A stretch of DNA of 64,000 bases, from positions 72,793,338 through 72,857,337 of the forward strand of contig NC_071354.1 of the NCBI RefSeq assembly GCF_943734655.1, read 5' to 3'. The notes under the pieces were generated by a model. That model was not told the origin of the DNA. It made no database searches and saw only the letters and a list, made by a program, of their open reading frames with translations. A program made the position numbers and the translations under genes. Within the stretch, counting starts at the first letter, position 1; every line of letters starts with the position of its first letter. This document shows positions 11,422 through 22,944 of this stretch, in pieces. Source of the stretch: Sabethes cyaneus (taxonomy: Eukaryota; Arthropoda; Insecta; Diptera; Culicidae).

Positions 11422-11901
11422 CTGTCGAGAAATAAAGAAGCAAAATTCAGATCGACACAATTCACGGCGTGGAAGATAAGTGCTTATTTTATATCGCTGC
11501 TCATTAACTTATCAAATAGTAAATAAGCGGATATTTCTTGCGATTACCGCAATGAACCTGGTTTCTCGATAGTTCGAGCGTACAAAGTGTTTTCTCATAC
11601 CCGAATGATCACGGTCACAAATGTCACGAACTTGCAATAGCATCTGCTGCGCTGCGGATCCGTTCACCCATTAGGCACCACTTGAACGGCGCAGCATAAA
11701 AAGACACATTGAGCTGCATTTTCTGTTGCATCATTCGCTCATAAAAGCGAACAAAACAAAACATAGAGAGCACAGTTGAAAACAAACCTCGCTATCTGGC
11801 TCCCCTTCCCTCGCGGCCGGAGCGGTACGCGTCCAACATTCTAACCACGACAACAAATGCCGCACTGCCCGCCGCCGGCCAGTTGCATAACGCATACCTA
11901 C

Positions 11902-11985
11902 CTGGCGAGCAGCATCATCATGCTTTACTCTAGACATGCCGGCTGCTCGCAGCAGTTGAGGAGGAGCAACATTAGCTGCTAGCAT
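11902..11985 (-). CDS. Possible alternative first coding exon of SLC6 gene 1
   Basis: Minus-strand ATG at 11985 opens 28 codons (MLAANVAPPQ...KHDDAARQ) ending in CAG followed by a GTAGGT donor, phase 0. The transporter's exon 2 acceptor is also phase 0, and the normal first exon has 29 codons, so splicing from here would give a full-length protein with another N-terminus. The segment is distinctly GC-rich against AT-rich surroundings, as an internal promoter region might be. No TATA box or initiator is obvious, and there is no transcript evidence. It may be coincidental. Confidence 0.3.
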
Positions 11986-12106
11986 GCGTTGCGATTAGGA
12001 TGGTTCACATTGTGTGCAGAATTTAAATCAATCTTCCCATATATTGAAACTTGATTGGCTTTTCAAAGTCAGAAATTGAAAGATGACGAAAAATGATATT
12101 ATTGTT

Positions 12107-12208
12107 ATGTTTAAACTATTATTTGGCTGCTGGGCATTTTTCCTAATTATCATTTTTATGTTTAAACTTTTATTTGACTGCTGGGTATTTTTCAAAATTA
12201 TCGCATTA
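12107..12208 (+). repeat. 51-bp tandem duplication
   Basis: Two units beginning atgtttaaact at 12107 and 12158, with 'ttttatttg.ctgctggg.atttttc' shared between them. Non-coding, inside intron 1. Confidence 0.7.
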
Positions 12209-12723
12209 AATGGGGTATGGGGGGGAGCGTTCTAGAATTTCATGAATTTTTTTAGGCTGGCATATTGGTATAGTTTTCTAAAGCAGTTGATATAGTTATG
12301 CTCTACATTATCGCTCTTTTTAGCGCGGACATGTTCACCCAATGCACTATTTTTCGTGCCAATCTTTAGGAACTATCCTTAGCCCCCTGGATACTTAGCC
12401 TAGTCTTTAGGTGCTTAGCTCGCTACACCCCAAATTCCACCAGTAGTTGCTAGTGGTTGCCCATTTTTGTAGGAAGACTAAGACCACTGCAACCATTATT
12501 TTGATCTACTATGGTTTCCATTGCTAGAGTTTCTATCAGCTCGTCCGTGGGGGTCATCGGTGGACTCTAGTCATCTAGTCTAGTTTTACCACAGAGTTTT
12601 TACGGTCGATCCCGATTAGCACTAAGTACTCTCTTTTAACAGCATTCAATACTGCCTAGATACTTGTCTGGATACTGCTGCTTGATCTCGTTGTAGACGT
12701 TGTTTCTACCTTTTACCCTCCCC

Positions 12724-13033
12724 CGGTAACCAATAAGCATTTGTATAAGCAGTAAATCAATCGTTTATTAGCATGCCTGGCGTTTCATACTGCAGGCTGC
12801 TGTTTATTAGCCTTTTGACTGCATAATTGTTGTAAATTGGCATCCACAATTCTATTTAAATTCTTCTTATCGGTAACTAACTGCAAATAAGCATTGTCAG
12901 CAATATAAGAGCAGTAAAGTAGCCGTATATTTTGCCAAAATAGCATTTATGTAGCATTTAAGGCAACTTAAGGCAACTTAAATGCTTATTGGCTTGCATT
13001 TAAATTGCATTGGAAATGCTTCTTGGTTACCTG
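12724..13033 (+). mobile_element. MITE copy A, ends CGGTAACCAATAAGCAT
   Basis: 310 bp with inverted ends (c.ggtaaccaataagca / ttggttacctg). The interior, with its 'gctgctgtttattagc' and 'ggcaacttaaatgcttattgg' segments, matches copy B at 21391-21698 in the opposite orientation. No coding capacity. Confidence 0.8.
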
Positions 13034-13184
13034 GATCGGTTACTACCAGGGATGGAAACTATCATTTAAAATCGTTACTGATAACTATCAGTAAACATCA
13101 GTAATTTTACCCAACACGGCATTGAAGCAAAAAAGAGGAAATTGTAATATTACAACTGCGTTATTCTTGTAAGTTTATTTTGTA

Positions 13185-13765
13185 ATTTACCAGGCAGGCT
13201 TCAGGGGGGCTCGCGCAACAATGGACCAGAATTTTACCATCCGACAGATCATGCCGAAATGTCGACAGTACGGCTTGCGCACACATCACATCTTTATTGA
13301 TTTCAAAGCAGCATACGCTACGGTCGATCGAGACCAGCTATGGCACATAATGCACAAACACGGTTTTCTGATAAACTGACTCGACTCGTTTCAGCTACAT
13401 TGGAACAAGTAATGTGTTTCACGCCCGTCGGTGACATACTCGAGATCCTTCGAGACGCGGCGAGGCTTGAGACAAGGTGTCGGCTTATCTAACATACTGT
13501 TCAAGATCGCTTTTGATGCGGTGATCCGGCGATTGGACATCAAAACGAGAGACAATGTTTTCGTCAAGGGTAGTCAACTCCTAAACTTTGCAGATGACTT
13601 TGATATCATATTCAGGAACCTTGCGACGGCGGAGGCAATCTACGACAGACGGAAAGCAGAGTCTAGGAAGACTGAGTCCAAATACGTGAAAGGAAGATGT
13701 TCAAGGGGAACAAATGCGTGCCTTCCACAGACGGCAACCGTTGCACAGTGGTTTGATTGCTCGGA
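13185..13765 (+). mobile_element. LINE RT fragment (family B)
   Basis: Plus strand reads YQAGFRGARATMDQNFT, then THHIFIDFKAAYATVDRDQLWHIMHKHGF, then in shifted frames DKLTRLVSATL and a LNFADDFDI block near 13581-13607. This is the same order as in the copies at 29085-31780 and 62483-63640. Frameshifts throughout; no endonuclease. Confidence 0.8.
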
Positions 13766-13802
13766 ATCGTGAACTTTTTTAATAACTTTATCATAATGTT
13801 TT

Positions 13803-14825
13803 TGACGTAGGACTACATCTTACGGCAAGTTTTGAGATAGGGTATCATTACAAAAAATCGAAAAATGCGAGCGTCACGAAAAATGAAAGGTTTTGAGCGC
13901 TAATAGCTCAGCGGTTTTCCGATCGATTTTCAATATTCTTACACCAATCGATTGGGAAATCTTCTAAGAATTGACCCAAATAAAGAAAAGTGTGGACTCT
14001 TGATGTTGAACTATTGGAAAATTGAAAATAATGAACCTATGTTTTACCAGAATTCTCGCTTCGTGATTGGTTGTTGGAAATGACGTCATCAAAGTAGAAA
14101 CGCGTTTTCACGCTTCGGTTTATAATTCAGTCAATTTTCAATAGATTTCCAAGATATTTACACCAATTGATCGGAAAATCGATTAAAAATATAGAAAACT
14201 ATTGATTTTGTTTTTGAAATTGAATTTGAAAAATTTTTGTTTTTGAATTGATTTTGAAAATTTGAATTATTTTCATATTTTTGCCTTCCCTCGTCAGTGC
14301 TTCCCTAGCACGGATGACAGAAATATATACGATATAAGCTACGGGTCAAGCTTCCTTATGATTGTATTTAATTTACGTCTTATAGAATCCGATCGAAAAT
14401 TGTTGAGCTTCAGCTGTTGCTGCTTCTGATAAGGCAACGAAGACATGCAAATTCACCAAGCGAGGTGTTGAAGCTAGAGCACTCGTTTCGCTGCCGTGAA
14501 GAAATATCTGGCTGCTGAAGTTCTGGAATTGACCGGAAATATGCTGCTCGCGACAACGAAACGATCAGAATTATCGTCACTTGCAGCTGGCCATCCGCAA
14601 CAATGAAGAGTTGAACAAATTGCTGTCCCGTGTCGCCACTCCTATGAGAAATGTCTTTCCGAACATCTAAACTGTTTTGTTGCTGCCCAAGAAGACGGAA
14701 AAGAAGGCTTAAATTTCCAGCATATCACGTCGAAAAACCATTCTTTTAAAAACGAAACATATGTTCACGAAGATTTAAGGAATTTTCACTCACTGTTTTA
14801 ATTCTATTTAATTTAGATTGATCTA
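13803..14825 (+). repeat. Dispersed repeat containing a histone H2A relic, copy 1
   Basis: Starts with GACGTAGGACTACATC, runs through an AT-rich spacer, and ends after an H2A-derived segment (14429-14712). It matches the reverse complement of 28294-32034 apart from a LINE inserted in that copy. The shared part stops at 'gattgatctaatt' (about 14825). Whether the short GACGTAG arms are transposon ends or spacer palindromes is not settled. Confidence 0.7.
14429..14712 (+). pseudogene. Histone H2A pseudogene
   Basis: Frames in succession give RGVEARALVS, YLAAEVLEL-like LLKFWN and LAAEVLELTGN, then LQLAIRNNEELNKLL and the C-terminal LLPKKTEKKA before TAA at 14710-14712. These follow the H2A order from the docking loop to the C-terminus. 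The N-terminal third is missing, several frameshifts and a stop break the frame, and 26 bases after the stop lies a decayed histone-type stem-loop (14739-14754, 6+4+6 layout). Confidence 0.85.
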
Positions 14826-14950
14826 ATTACGTATGTAGCTTGTATACATGAAGAATCGTATTATTACATACATGGATGTATCCTACTATCGCTACAAAGA
14901 GACTTACGTGGTCCTACGTCACCTATGCGGTCGTGTCTTGTGCACAACCC
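14826..14950 (+). repeat. 125-bp repeat, copy 1 (inverted partner at 25092-25218)
   Basis: Contains 'gtagcttgtatacatgaaga', 'atcctactatcgctacaaag' and 'tggtcctacgtcacc', all present as the reverse complement at 25092-25218. It directly follows the H2A repeat here but stands alone at the other site, so it is an independent repeat. Confidence 0.75.
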
Positions 14951-16254
14951 CTCTGATATTTTTTCAATATGGCGTCTTCGGAAGAATTTCTGTATATCAA
15001 TAGAAGCAACAACTGGCGGTTAGTATTAGTTCGGAACTCAAACACAGGTGGCGCTGCAAAATTTAACTTTGTAATTTGATGATATAGAGCAATAGTACGT
15101 TCTAGAAAGTTTTAGATAATCTTATTATGAAGCTTTTTGCAGAAAACATTATTCCTCTAAGTATCACAGTTTTTGAGATATTAGGCGTCTTTCATGACGG
15201 ACCCCCATAAATCGGAGGTTTCACTGTAGCTTCAAAACTATGTGATTTAGGGAAAAATAATGTTTTACAAACATTTGCATCTATAAAAATCACACTCTTT
15301 TGCAGAAGAAAGTAACCACGTATCTTCTATACAGAGCAAATTGATGAACGATTTAGGTAAAAATTAGCCATATTTCGTACTACCATACAATAAAAAGTTG
15401 GAAAAACTGGCGACCGAGATATAATTAAAGTGAAAGTACATTCAAAACTGATCTTAAGTGAACTTTATAATGAGGTTAGACATTAAAAACGATAGACTTT
15501 CCAATAAACGGAGCAAATGGTAGACAAAGTAATGAAATCATATGTGTTTCATAGTATCATAGAGTGGAGTAAGACGCGAAGGGGAAATAGCGGAAAATTA
15601 GACGAAGCAAAGTCATTGAAGCAACACTTACAAGGTTTGTAATTTATTTCGTTTCACCAAGCTAAGGAATCCGTGCGTTACAGCAGTTTAGTGTGCCACC
15701 ATCGCTGGTGGAATTGCGTTATTGTTAGATACAAGTAATGTCTCGTCCACGTCTACTGTAGTTAACAAACGAATGAGAAGTTTAAATAGGTTTCTACCCG
15801 CGACGGGGATTTCCGTGATTCGCACCTCCCCTTTCATCACAGGCCAACATCCTTTTGTCTTTCAGCCACTTATACATCTGTTTTAGATAAAGTTGAAAAT
15901 CTCAGGCGAGCGAGTATGAGAAGCTTACTTCACGCAAGCCTACGACAAACAACTGCTGGTACTGTGTGCATACATTCTGCTACCTATACACTCGCGAGTG
16001 TTCAGCCTCATAGCAACTTTCTGCACATCGCGCCCGCCAATCCAAAGCTCACGAGCTGTCAATAGATCGTGAGCACGAGCGGAACACTAGGATGTTTGGA
16101 TACGGATTTTACTTTACTTCTTTTCTTCTCCAGTTTTTACCCTCGCTTACACACGCGGACTTACAAGTGTGCGGGCCATTGCGAGCGATGATAGGTATCA
16201 ACTGTTGGGTTGCAATGACGAGCGTAAGCAACGACCATGGCTGATAACTAAATA
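14951..16254. other. Unassigned intron sequence
   Basis: No coding frame, TIR pair or RNA gene that I can support. The stretch from 15600 to 16200 is more GC-balanced and may be an old retroelement end. Confidence 0.4.
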
Positions 16255-16479
16255 GCAAAGCAAAGCAAAACAAAGCCTAGGTGCTACAATCCGGTGTCGA
16301 AACTTGACCTTCTGTTTTTTTATACGACAGACTTCGCAGCCAGCTGTTAGAGTGCAGGACAATTGCAGGGCCAGTTGCTAGGATCCTATTGACACTAACA
16401 GCCTTTCCCAGTCGGAATTCGAACATATGACGACTGGCTTATTAGCCTAGCATTATACCTCGAGGCCAACTGGGAGGTG
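16255..16479 (-). mobile_element. tRNA-derived SINE, Feilai-like
   Basis: On the minus strand it starts near 16479 with TTGGCCTCGAGGTATAATG (box A-like), then GTTCGAATTCC (box B). The body contains GTCAAGTTTCGACACCGG and GTAGCACCTAGGC, and it ends in a (CAAAG)n-type tail at 16275-16255. The layout and tail fit the Feilai SINEs known from Aedes. The family name is recalled, not searched. Confidence 0.8.
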
Positions 16480-19400
16480 ATAACTATATACACTATGGCA
16501 AAAACTTGTCGCAGTGCATGAGAATATCAGAAAAGAAATCCGAAAGAAATGCTCATATATGTGTGTGTTTGCTAGAAAAAAATCGTGGGAGAAAATTGGA
16601 CCACACGAATGCGGGCTACACAACACTTCGTTTCAGTTTGCAAATTCTCATAATACAAAAAACAAAGCATTTTCCTCATTTAGACATATCTACCCCTCCT
16701 CCTGATTATCTCACCTCGGTCAGCAGCCCTTTTGTCTACAGCAACTTGTACGTCTCTCCGAAGATAATGAAAGAGAAACAAAGCCTTCCTTATATTGTTC
16801 TACTCCCGTAGTTGTGACTCTCCCATCTTTTCACACGCTCTTCATCTTATCTCCCAGCAACTTGTACAACTTCTAACGGTCCAAATGCAAGATATTATTA
16901 TTATTATTTAATATTTGAGAGGTTTTCAGCCTGCGGTTGGTTCGCCCTTTAATGCAAGATAACCGCAGCCACTTTTACATATTTGGACCTCCCCCCCCCC
17001 CCCTTTTTGTCAACCCCCTGTGCTGATTCACTTATGTCAAGAAACATGTACGCCAAGTTTGATGAAGAACAGTCAAGGCGTTCCGGAGTTATGGCGCAAC
17101 TCGTTTACTTTTATATACTTAAATATGTTAGAACCCCACATGTTCAAAGTTGATTTATTTGAGATAGACCAAAATCCCCTCTCCAATTTTTTGATATTAT
17201 GCACAAAAAATCACGATCTTTCAAACGCAATCGACCGATTTTAATTCTGCTTGCATCTTTCTAAGATACTAACATTTAAAAACAGCCTATTTTTATCACA
17301 AAATTCAATATAAGTGTAAAAGTAAAGTAGATAGCCAGTTCTTTTTTCATCAAAAGTTGCGTCTTATTGAGTCTCAAAAGTCATCTGAAAAAGTGTTTTG
17401 CGAGATATGCTAAATAAAAAAGTTATGGAGAAAAATCGCAAAATAGCAGGGTGACTCAGGAAAATTGCCCTAATATGGAAACGGTTCGAGATAGAGGGAT
17501 TCTGTCTTCTGCAATATTACTCAAAATACTTCAACATGTAAAATTTCTGAAGTGAATTTCGCTCTACCTTTATCTATTACTGGATTTTGGTTAATTTAAG
17601 AGTGAGTGTGTGTGTGTGTGATACAATCCATCGCCCGCTGACCGGCAGCGCTTTTATGTAAAAAAATTATTTACATCTTTTTGTTAGAAAGTTTGTCTTC
17701 CTAAATGCAAATAATTTTAGTCCTGGAGATAGAATTGTTCATCCAACGACCCATTTCTAGAATGCCTGGATATACACGCACATTCCGAAGTCGCCTTCAT
17801 AAACAATAAGCCCCGCATGGATACTTTTACATATCCACACTTCCAGAATAATTTTCATTATTCTAGCGCGTATTTAATTTGACAAAATCATAGTTATAAT
17901 TTGAAACAAGCAGCATGGGAAGCTGATTTGAAATAGTTCTCTTCCATACATATACCGTTTAAGTTCTATTTTGGAGATATTGCATTAAACACGAATTCAT
18001 TCAAATTATCCGCTTTTATAATTTTAATCAAAATACAGCCGAAGAGAACATTTCGGTTGCTCAGCTACACATTTCAAAACTCTGTTTAACTATTTTAATT
18101 CTGATGCATAACAGCATCATCTGTACCGCAGCGCCAACTACATGTCAATCGAAACCCATGTTCGTCAATAAACATCGAAAATAATTGGCATCTCGAATTA
18201 TTTTTTATGGGGTTTCTATGACATGTCATCGGAAACTACTTTAAGTTTAAAAATGTACTTATCCGTGCTTATCCTTTGTAAATCAGTGGGATTAGGAAGC
18301 CATTAGCACTAAACAACACACTCGCGCAAACTGCAGAAATAAATACTAAGTTTTAACACTGAAAATTTCGAAAACAACGGAGCGATAAAATAAAACCCGA
18401 TTTAATCCACCTAGTGGTGAAAGGAACCTTTGTTATACGGTCTTACTTGCTATTTGAGATACAAATCGACACGTCTTCGGAACATAATTCATCTATTGGT
18501 TATCGTTGCGTAGTGCGTTGGTTTACATAAAATTTTTGAAAATTGAAAAAGTTTACAAAATTTGAACAAAATAGGAACACTTTTAAATTTTGATAGATCC
18601 TTTTTTCATGAAATGGCTGAGTAAGGATAAGTAAGTTGTTATTAATCTGAGTAAGTGCAAATAAAAGTAAGTTGTAAGAGGAAATCTTATCCTTTAGCAT
18701 ATACATAGTCTAGTAAAGGTCTAGTTTATAGGTTTTTGAACTATGCATAGTTTCCTGTAATGCCATTCTATTTGAATCACATCAATAGAGTTTTCTTGAA
18801 TAATCTTCATCAATTTTTATTAACTCACGCTGTTGTATTTTATACAACACGTGTAGGTTTTTTAACGCCATATTGTTATAAAGTTACAAATCGTTGTTTA
18901 ACTAACGTATATTCTTCAACAAACTTATTGTGAGCAAAATATCATAATTATTCAATGCATTAATAATTTAAATTGTTGGGAAAATTTATGCAGAAAAACT
19001 ATCAGCAAATGTAAAATGTTTAAAATGTATCCGTCTGCTGGTAGTCGAGTAATTAGAAGTCAAAATTAGGGTATTCTTTATAATCAAAGTTCTACAGTTC
19101 CTAAACAAGCAAACATACAGGTATACTATTTTCAGCAAAGTTGTGTATTTTTACTATTTGTATAATTTTGTAGTACATGAAAAAGTCATACAACAATTAC
19201 AAAAAGAGCAAAAATAGAAAAACTGATTTTACAAATTCATAAATAATAAATAAGATCTTTCTATCTTCGCTAAAGAGATAGAAGGTTACTGTCTTTAGCA
19301 AAATTTCTTGTAATAATATGCTCTATAACTTTGCAGAACACATCAATGTGTTATATTGACACTGAAGAAAAATATTTTTTTTATTTTACTTTTAGGGGGA

Positions 19401-19740
19401 TTAATAAAAATTTAAATTCCACCAGACGAAAGAGCTTTCAATTTCAAGAAACTCTTCCAAAGGTTCGATAAACCTAAAACCAAGTTTTCCCAGTCAAAAC
19501 TCTAGTGCACACGTTTTCTTTGGTTTGGGGCTATTGTGCGCGCGAGTAACTGTGTTACAAAAGTTGGCGCGAGTGTTCGACGGTTAATATATTTTAACCG
19601 GTAAAACCAATTCTTATGAAATTTTGCATATATATTCGTAGTGTCAAAACCTCTCGTTTCATATTAAAATAATTGAAATTAGGTAAATTATCTTGGTTAA
19701 AATCATTATAAATTATTGTTAATTTTGGTGGGGTGTATAC
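16480..19740. other. Unassigned intron sequence
   Basis: AT-rich, no gene. Small landmarks are an (ATT)n run near 16898-16908, a C14 run near 16990, and a TG run near 17608. No TIR pair was found. Confidence 0.4.
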
Positions 19741-19742
19741 GG

Positions 19743-20345
19743 TTGCTCATAACTTTCAAATTAAACGTCCAATCAAAAAACCATTCAATAGTGATCTATT
19801 AGGATATATTATCTTTCGAATGAGACTAATAGCGCATAAATCGGTTTGGCCATCTCTAAGAAACAGGCGATAATTATTACCTTGTCAAAACAGGTTTTTT
19901 AAGGCTAACTTTTAAACTACTTGTTTGTTTTCAATTAAAAATTCCTGAACAATTTACCTTTAATAAGGGCTTTCATTTGATACTAAGATCGATGAAATCG
20001 GTCATGTAGTTTCGAAGAAACCCGTGTCACGTATTTTTCACATTTTTGCTTATAACTTTTAAACGAAACGTCGTATCACGAAGCAACTCAATAGTGATCT
20101 ACTAGACAATAACACCTTTCAAACAAAAGTAATAGCGAACCATTCGGTTCAGCCATCTCTGAGAAACAGGCGATAGAAAAAATCATTACATACATACACA
20201 CACACACACACACAGACATTACTCAAATCGTCGAACCCTATCGATTGGTATATGTGACTTGGCCCTCCGGGCCTCGGATCAATTTCGTGTTTTTCGACCA
20301 ATTTTTAAACCTTTGTTATAGTATAACAAAGGTAAAAACATCAAT
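19743..20345 (+). repeat. Satellite-like repeat with ~303-bp period ending in a CA run
   Basis: Two diverged units begin at 19743 and 20046 ('ttgct.ataactttcaaat...tcaatagtgatctattag'). They are followed by a tacata/CA microsatellite (20186-20213), a 'gtcga...tatcgattgg' block, 'ggccctccgggcc' and the perfect hairpin CCTTTGTTATAG/TATAACAAAGG (20311-20333). The microsatellite plus ggccct(c/t)(c/t)gggc module recurs at 27000-27110. Confidence 0.6.
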
Positions 20346-20742
20346 TCTGAACCGGGCTGCCAGAACTCCCCAGATTTTGGTTAATTTAAGGGTCACCCTA
20401 AAATACCTCATGCCAAAAAAAGTGGCATCCTGAATTAAGATTTTGTTGCTAACACGTAAATAGTCTAAAATCAACGACAACTGAGTAAATAATTTATTCC
20501 ACCTAATTTGGCTTTCTGGACCACAGTGCACTGTCATTAGCATTACAAAACCATGGAAATTAGTTGGAATAAACCAGCGAAACAGCTCAAAGTAACTAAA
20601 GTTGAACCTTCCTACGAATTCCATGTCTGTGCTGCATGCACACCTAGTAGCAACTGGTTTAATTGTTGTTGAAATACAAATGCTACATAGTTAAATACAT
20701 CATCGTTCGATCATTGCTCGGTTGTTATTTCCATTTGTACGC

Positions 20743-22060
20743 CGCACCGTGGGATGAAACCCAAATCTAGGCGGACAAAAGTAATTACGCTAAAACCGTT
20801 AGTCCTAGGTATATAGTATGTTCAGAATAAATTTGTTATTAAAACTTTCGCATTTTTTGGTGTATATGAAATTAGGTTGACCATCACAGTAAGCGAGTGC
20901 AAAATATAAACTTTTTTATGGCTTAAGTTAGCTGAATAAAATGTTCAGCAAAGTTAAAGAACATTTCAGCAAAGTTAAAGAACATTAAATTCTAAGTAAC
21001 TTCGCCAAAGAAATTGAAATTCTATTTCTTATGGTTAATGGGCTGGAGCTATTTAAAGTTTTTTGGTCGGGGTGGACCTAAAAAATCCGTTTTTTCTTTA
21101 TATCTTCTTTCGTGTTTATTTCTCACAAATCATGCCTTCTGAACGCTTTCACACGCATGGAAAACGCACATTTTGTTTGAAGGAATCAAGTTGCTATCTC
21201 CTTCGGTTCCGAAGCTACAAGCATTTTTTCTAAAAAAAATATGACTTTTTCAAATGTCAATAACGTAAAAACTGCTCAAAAGCAGCAAATCAAATTTTGT
21301 ATAAATGTTTAGTAATATATTGACCTCCGAAATTAGTTGAGATCACATCGGTCCGGGTCGGCCCTTTTTTGCTAGACCGTATTGAATACCCAGGTAACCA
21401 ATAAGCATGTCCAATGCAATGTAAAAGCAAGCCAATAAGCATTTAAGTTGCCTTAAATGCTACTTAAATGCTATTTTGGCAAAATATGCGGCTACTTTAC
21501 TGCTAGCCCTCTTATAGTGCTGACAATGCTTATTTGCAGCTAGTTACCAACAAGAAGAATTTAAAAAGAATTGTGGATGCCAATTTACAACAGTTATGCA
21601 GTCAAAAAGCTGATAAACAACAACCTGCAGTATAAAACGCCAGGGATGCTAATAAACGACTGATTTACTGCTTATTTTAATGCTTATTGGTTACCTGTGT
21701 ATTGAAGTAAAAATTATCGTTTTACTTACCAAAATCACAATTTTTACGTAAACAGAATGGATTAAAAAAGCGCAAATAAGTCTAAATGATTGTAAGGTCG
21801 GTTGACGAGAGATATAACTTTAATTTCTTTGGCGAAAATACTTAAAATTTAATGTTCTTTAACTTCGCTGAACATTTTATTCAGCTAACTTAAGCCATAA
21901 AAAAGTTTATATTTTGCACTCGCTTACTATGATGGTCACCTTAATTTTATATACACCAAAAAATGCGGAAGTTAAAATAACAAATTTACTTTGAACATAC
22001 TATACGGTTTTAGCGTAATTACTTTTGTCCACCTAGATTTAGGTTTCATCCCACGGTGCG
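20743..22060. mobile_element. Foldback element with ~250-bp inverted arms
   Basis: Left arm 20743 to about 21030 and right arm about 21815-22060 are inverted copies: CGCACCGTGGGATGAAAC against GTTTCATCCCACGGTGCG, then 'aaaagtaattacgctaaaac', 'gcgagtgcaaaatataaac' and 'ttcagcaaagttaaagaaca' in mirrored order. A 22-bp unit is doubled in the left arm (about 20942-20984). The centre is non-coding and contains MITE copy B. No transposase. Confidence 0.85.
21391..21698 (-). mobile_element. MITE copy B, ends CAGGTAACCAATAAGCA
   Basis: 308 bp, inverted relative to copy A at 12724-13033, with the same terminal and internal blocks. 'ttgaa' lies close to both ends (21382-21386 and 21703-21707), but the exact target duplication is unclear. 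It is nested inside the foldback element, so it inserted later. Confidence 0.8.
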
Positions 22061-22857
22061 CCGTTTACTAGCCCAAGTTTTTTCCCGGTTCGGAATGCTG
22101 CTCATGTTAGCCGGAATTGGTTCGTCTGATTAGTTCAGATATCACAGAAATAAGAGGATGAAAAAATATGCACGCGCACTTCACAGCGATGCAAATGGAA
22201 AGTCGGTCAACTGACTCATCTGATACGGTTTGCGCCATTTACAAAATAGGATTTAAACTAAAACTTTCGGGATGTCTTGCAAATCTAACTTACTCAATGT
22301 GTATAAATTTAAGAAACCGGTAGTGATTTAATATTGGTCTTGTTAAAGTAACGCTCGCAAAGGATTTCACGGTGAAACGTTCCCGATTTGTCTGAATTCT
22401 TCGAGGCATAGCCGGAAAGTGAAACCAACGGGTGCCTTTTCCTGATTTTACAAGTTTTATCCAGATTTTTCCTGCGAATCCGTATCTAGTGCGAGACTAA
22501 TCCAGATTTTTCCGACTCGCATGCACTTGGATTAGGACGCGAGGTTCAAGAAAAGGCCTCCGCGTATTCATTTTCTCTCACACCAATGTCTGATCAATCA
22601 GGCTAGGTTTTCCCCCTAATCAACTGGTTTTTTTTTTAAGACACTTTGCAGCTTAGATGGAAACTATGGTATGAAACTACGGAAATTATACTCTCTATTA
22701 GGCATGGTGTTGCTTTAAAGAATGTTTAATACTGATAATGTACTGAAACCAATATTTAAGGAACAATTAGTTAGTTAGAGTCGAAGATGAAAAAAATAGT
22801 TTACCGAAAAATTTAAAACTTAACCACAACACATCAAATGGCTAGATAGGAACTAAC
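22061..22857. other. Intron 1 sequence next to exon 1
   Basis: No repeat pair or coding frame that I can support between the foldback element and the exon 1 donor. Confidence 0.4.
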
Positions 22858-22944
22858 CTCTGGGGAGGAACCATTGCAGACCACAGTGACATCCTCGACT
22901 CTGCATCGACCAACATCATCCGCGGTATAAGCTTTATTATCCAT
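22858..22944 (-). CDS. First coding exon of SLC6 gene 1
   Basis: ATG at 22944 opens 29 codons, MDNKAYTADD to CNGSSPE, ending GAG with a GTTAGT donor at 22857, phase 0. This joins in phase to exon 2 at 11421 (NGVVSNGV...), giving a hydrophilic cytoplasmic N-terminus of about 60 residues before TM1, usual for NATs. Eight bases upstream, TTGCAG looks like an acceptor, so a 5' UTR intron is likely. The GC-richer block at 23080-23480 may be the promoter and leader region. The assignment rests on phase, strand and lack of any other partner; a transcript would settle it. Confidence 0.65.

Larger units (their letters stand above)
11422..22857 (-). other. Intron 1 of SLC6 gene 1 (about 11.4 kb)
   Basis: Bounded by donor GTTAGT at 22857 and acceptor CGACAG at 11427-11422. 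It holds two copies of one MITE, LINE debris, an H2A pseudogene repeat, a SINE, a satellite-like block and a foldback element, as listed separately. All other introns of the two transporter genes are 56-65 bp, so this intron has grown by repeat insertion. Confidence 0.8.

Noticed and set aside
11422..11460. ATG at 11460 as the start of SLC6 gene 1
   Set aside because: It lies upstream of a clear splice acceptor; the added residues do not look like a NAT N-terminus, and an in-phase first exon exists at 22944-22858.
13048..13130. A second hAT MITE starting CAGGGATGGAAAC
   Set aside because: The left end resembles 3209-3220, but no inverted right end or 8-bp duplication was found before the LINE fragment.
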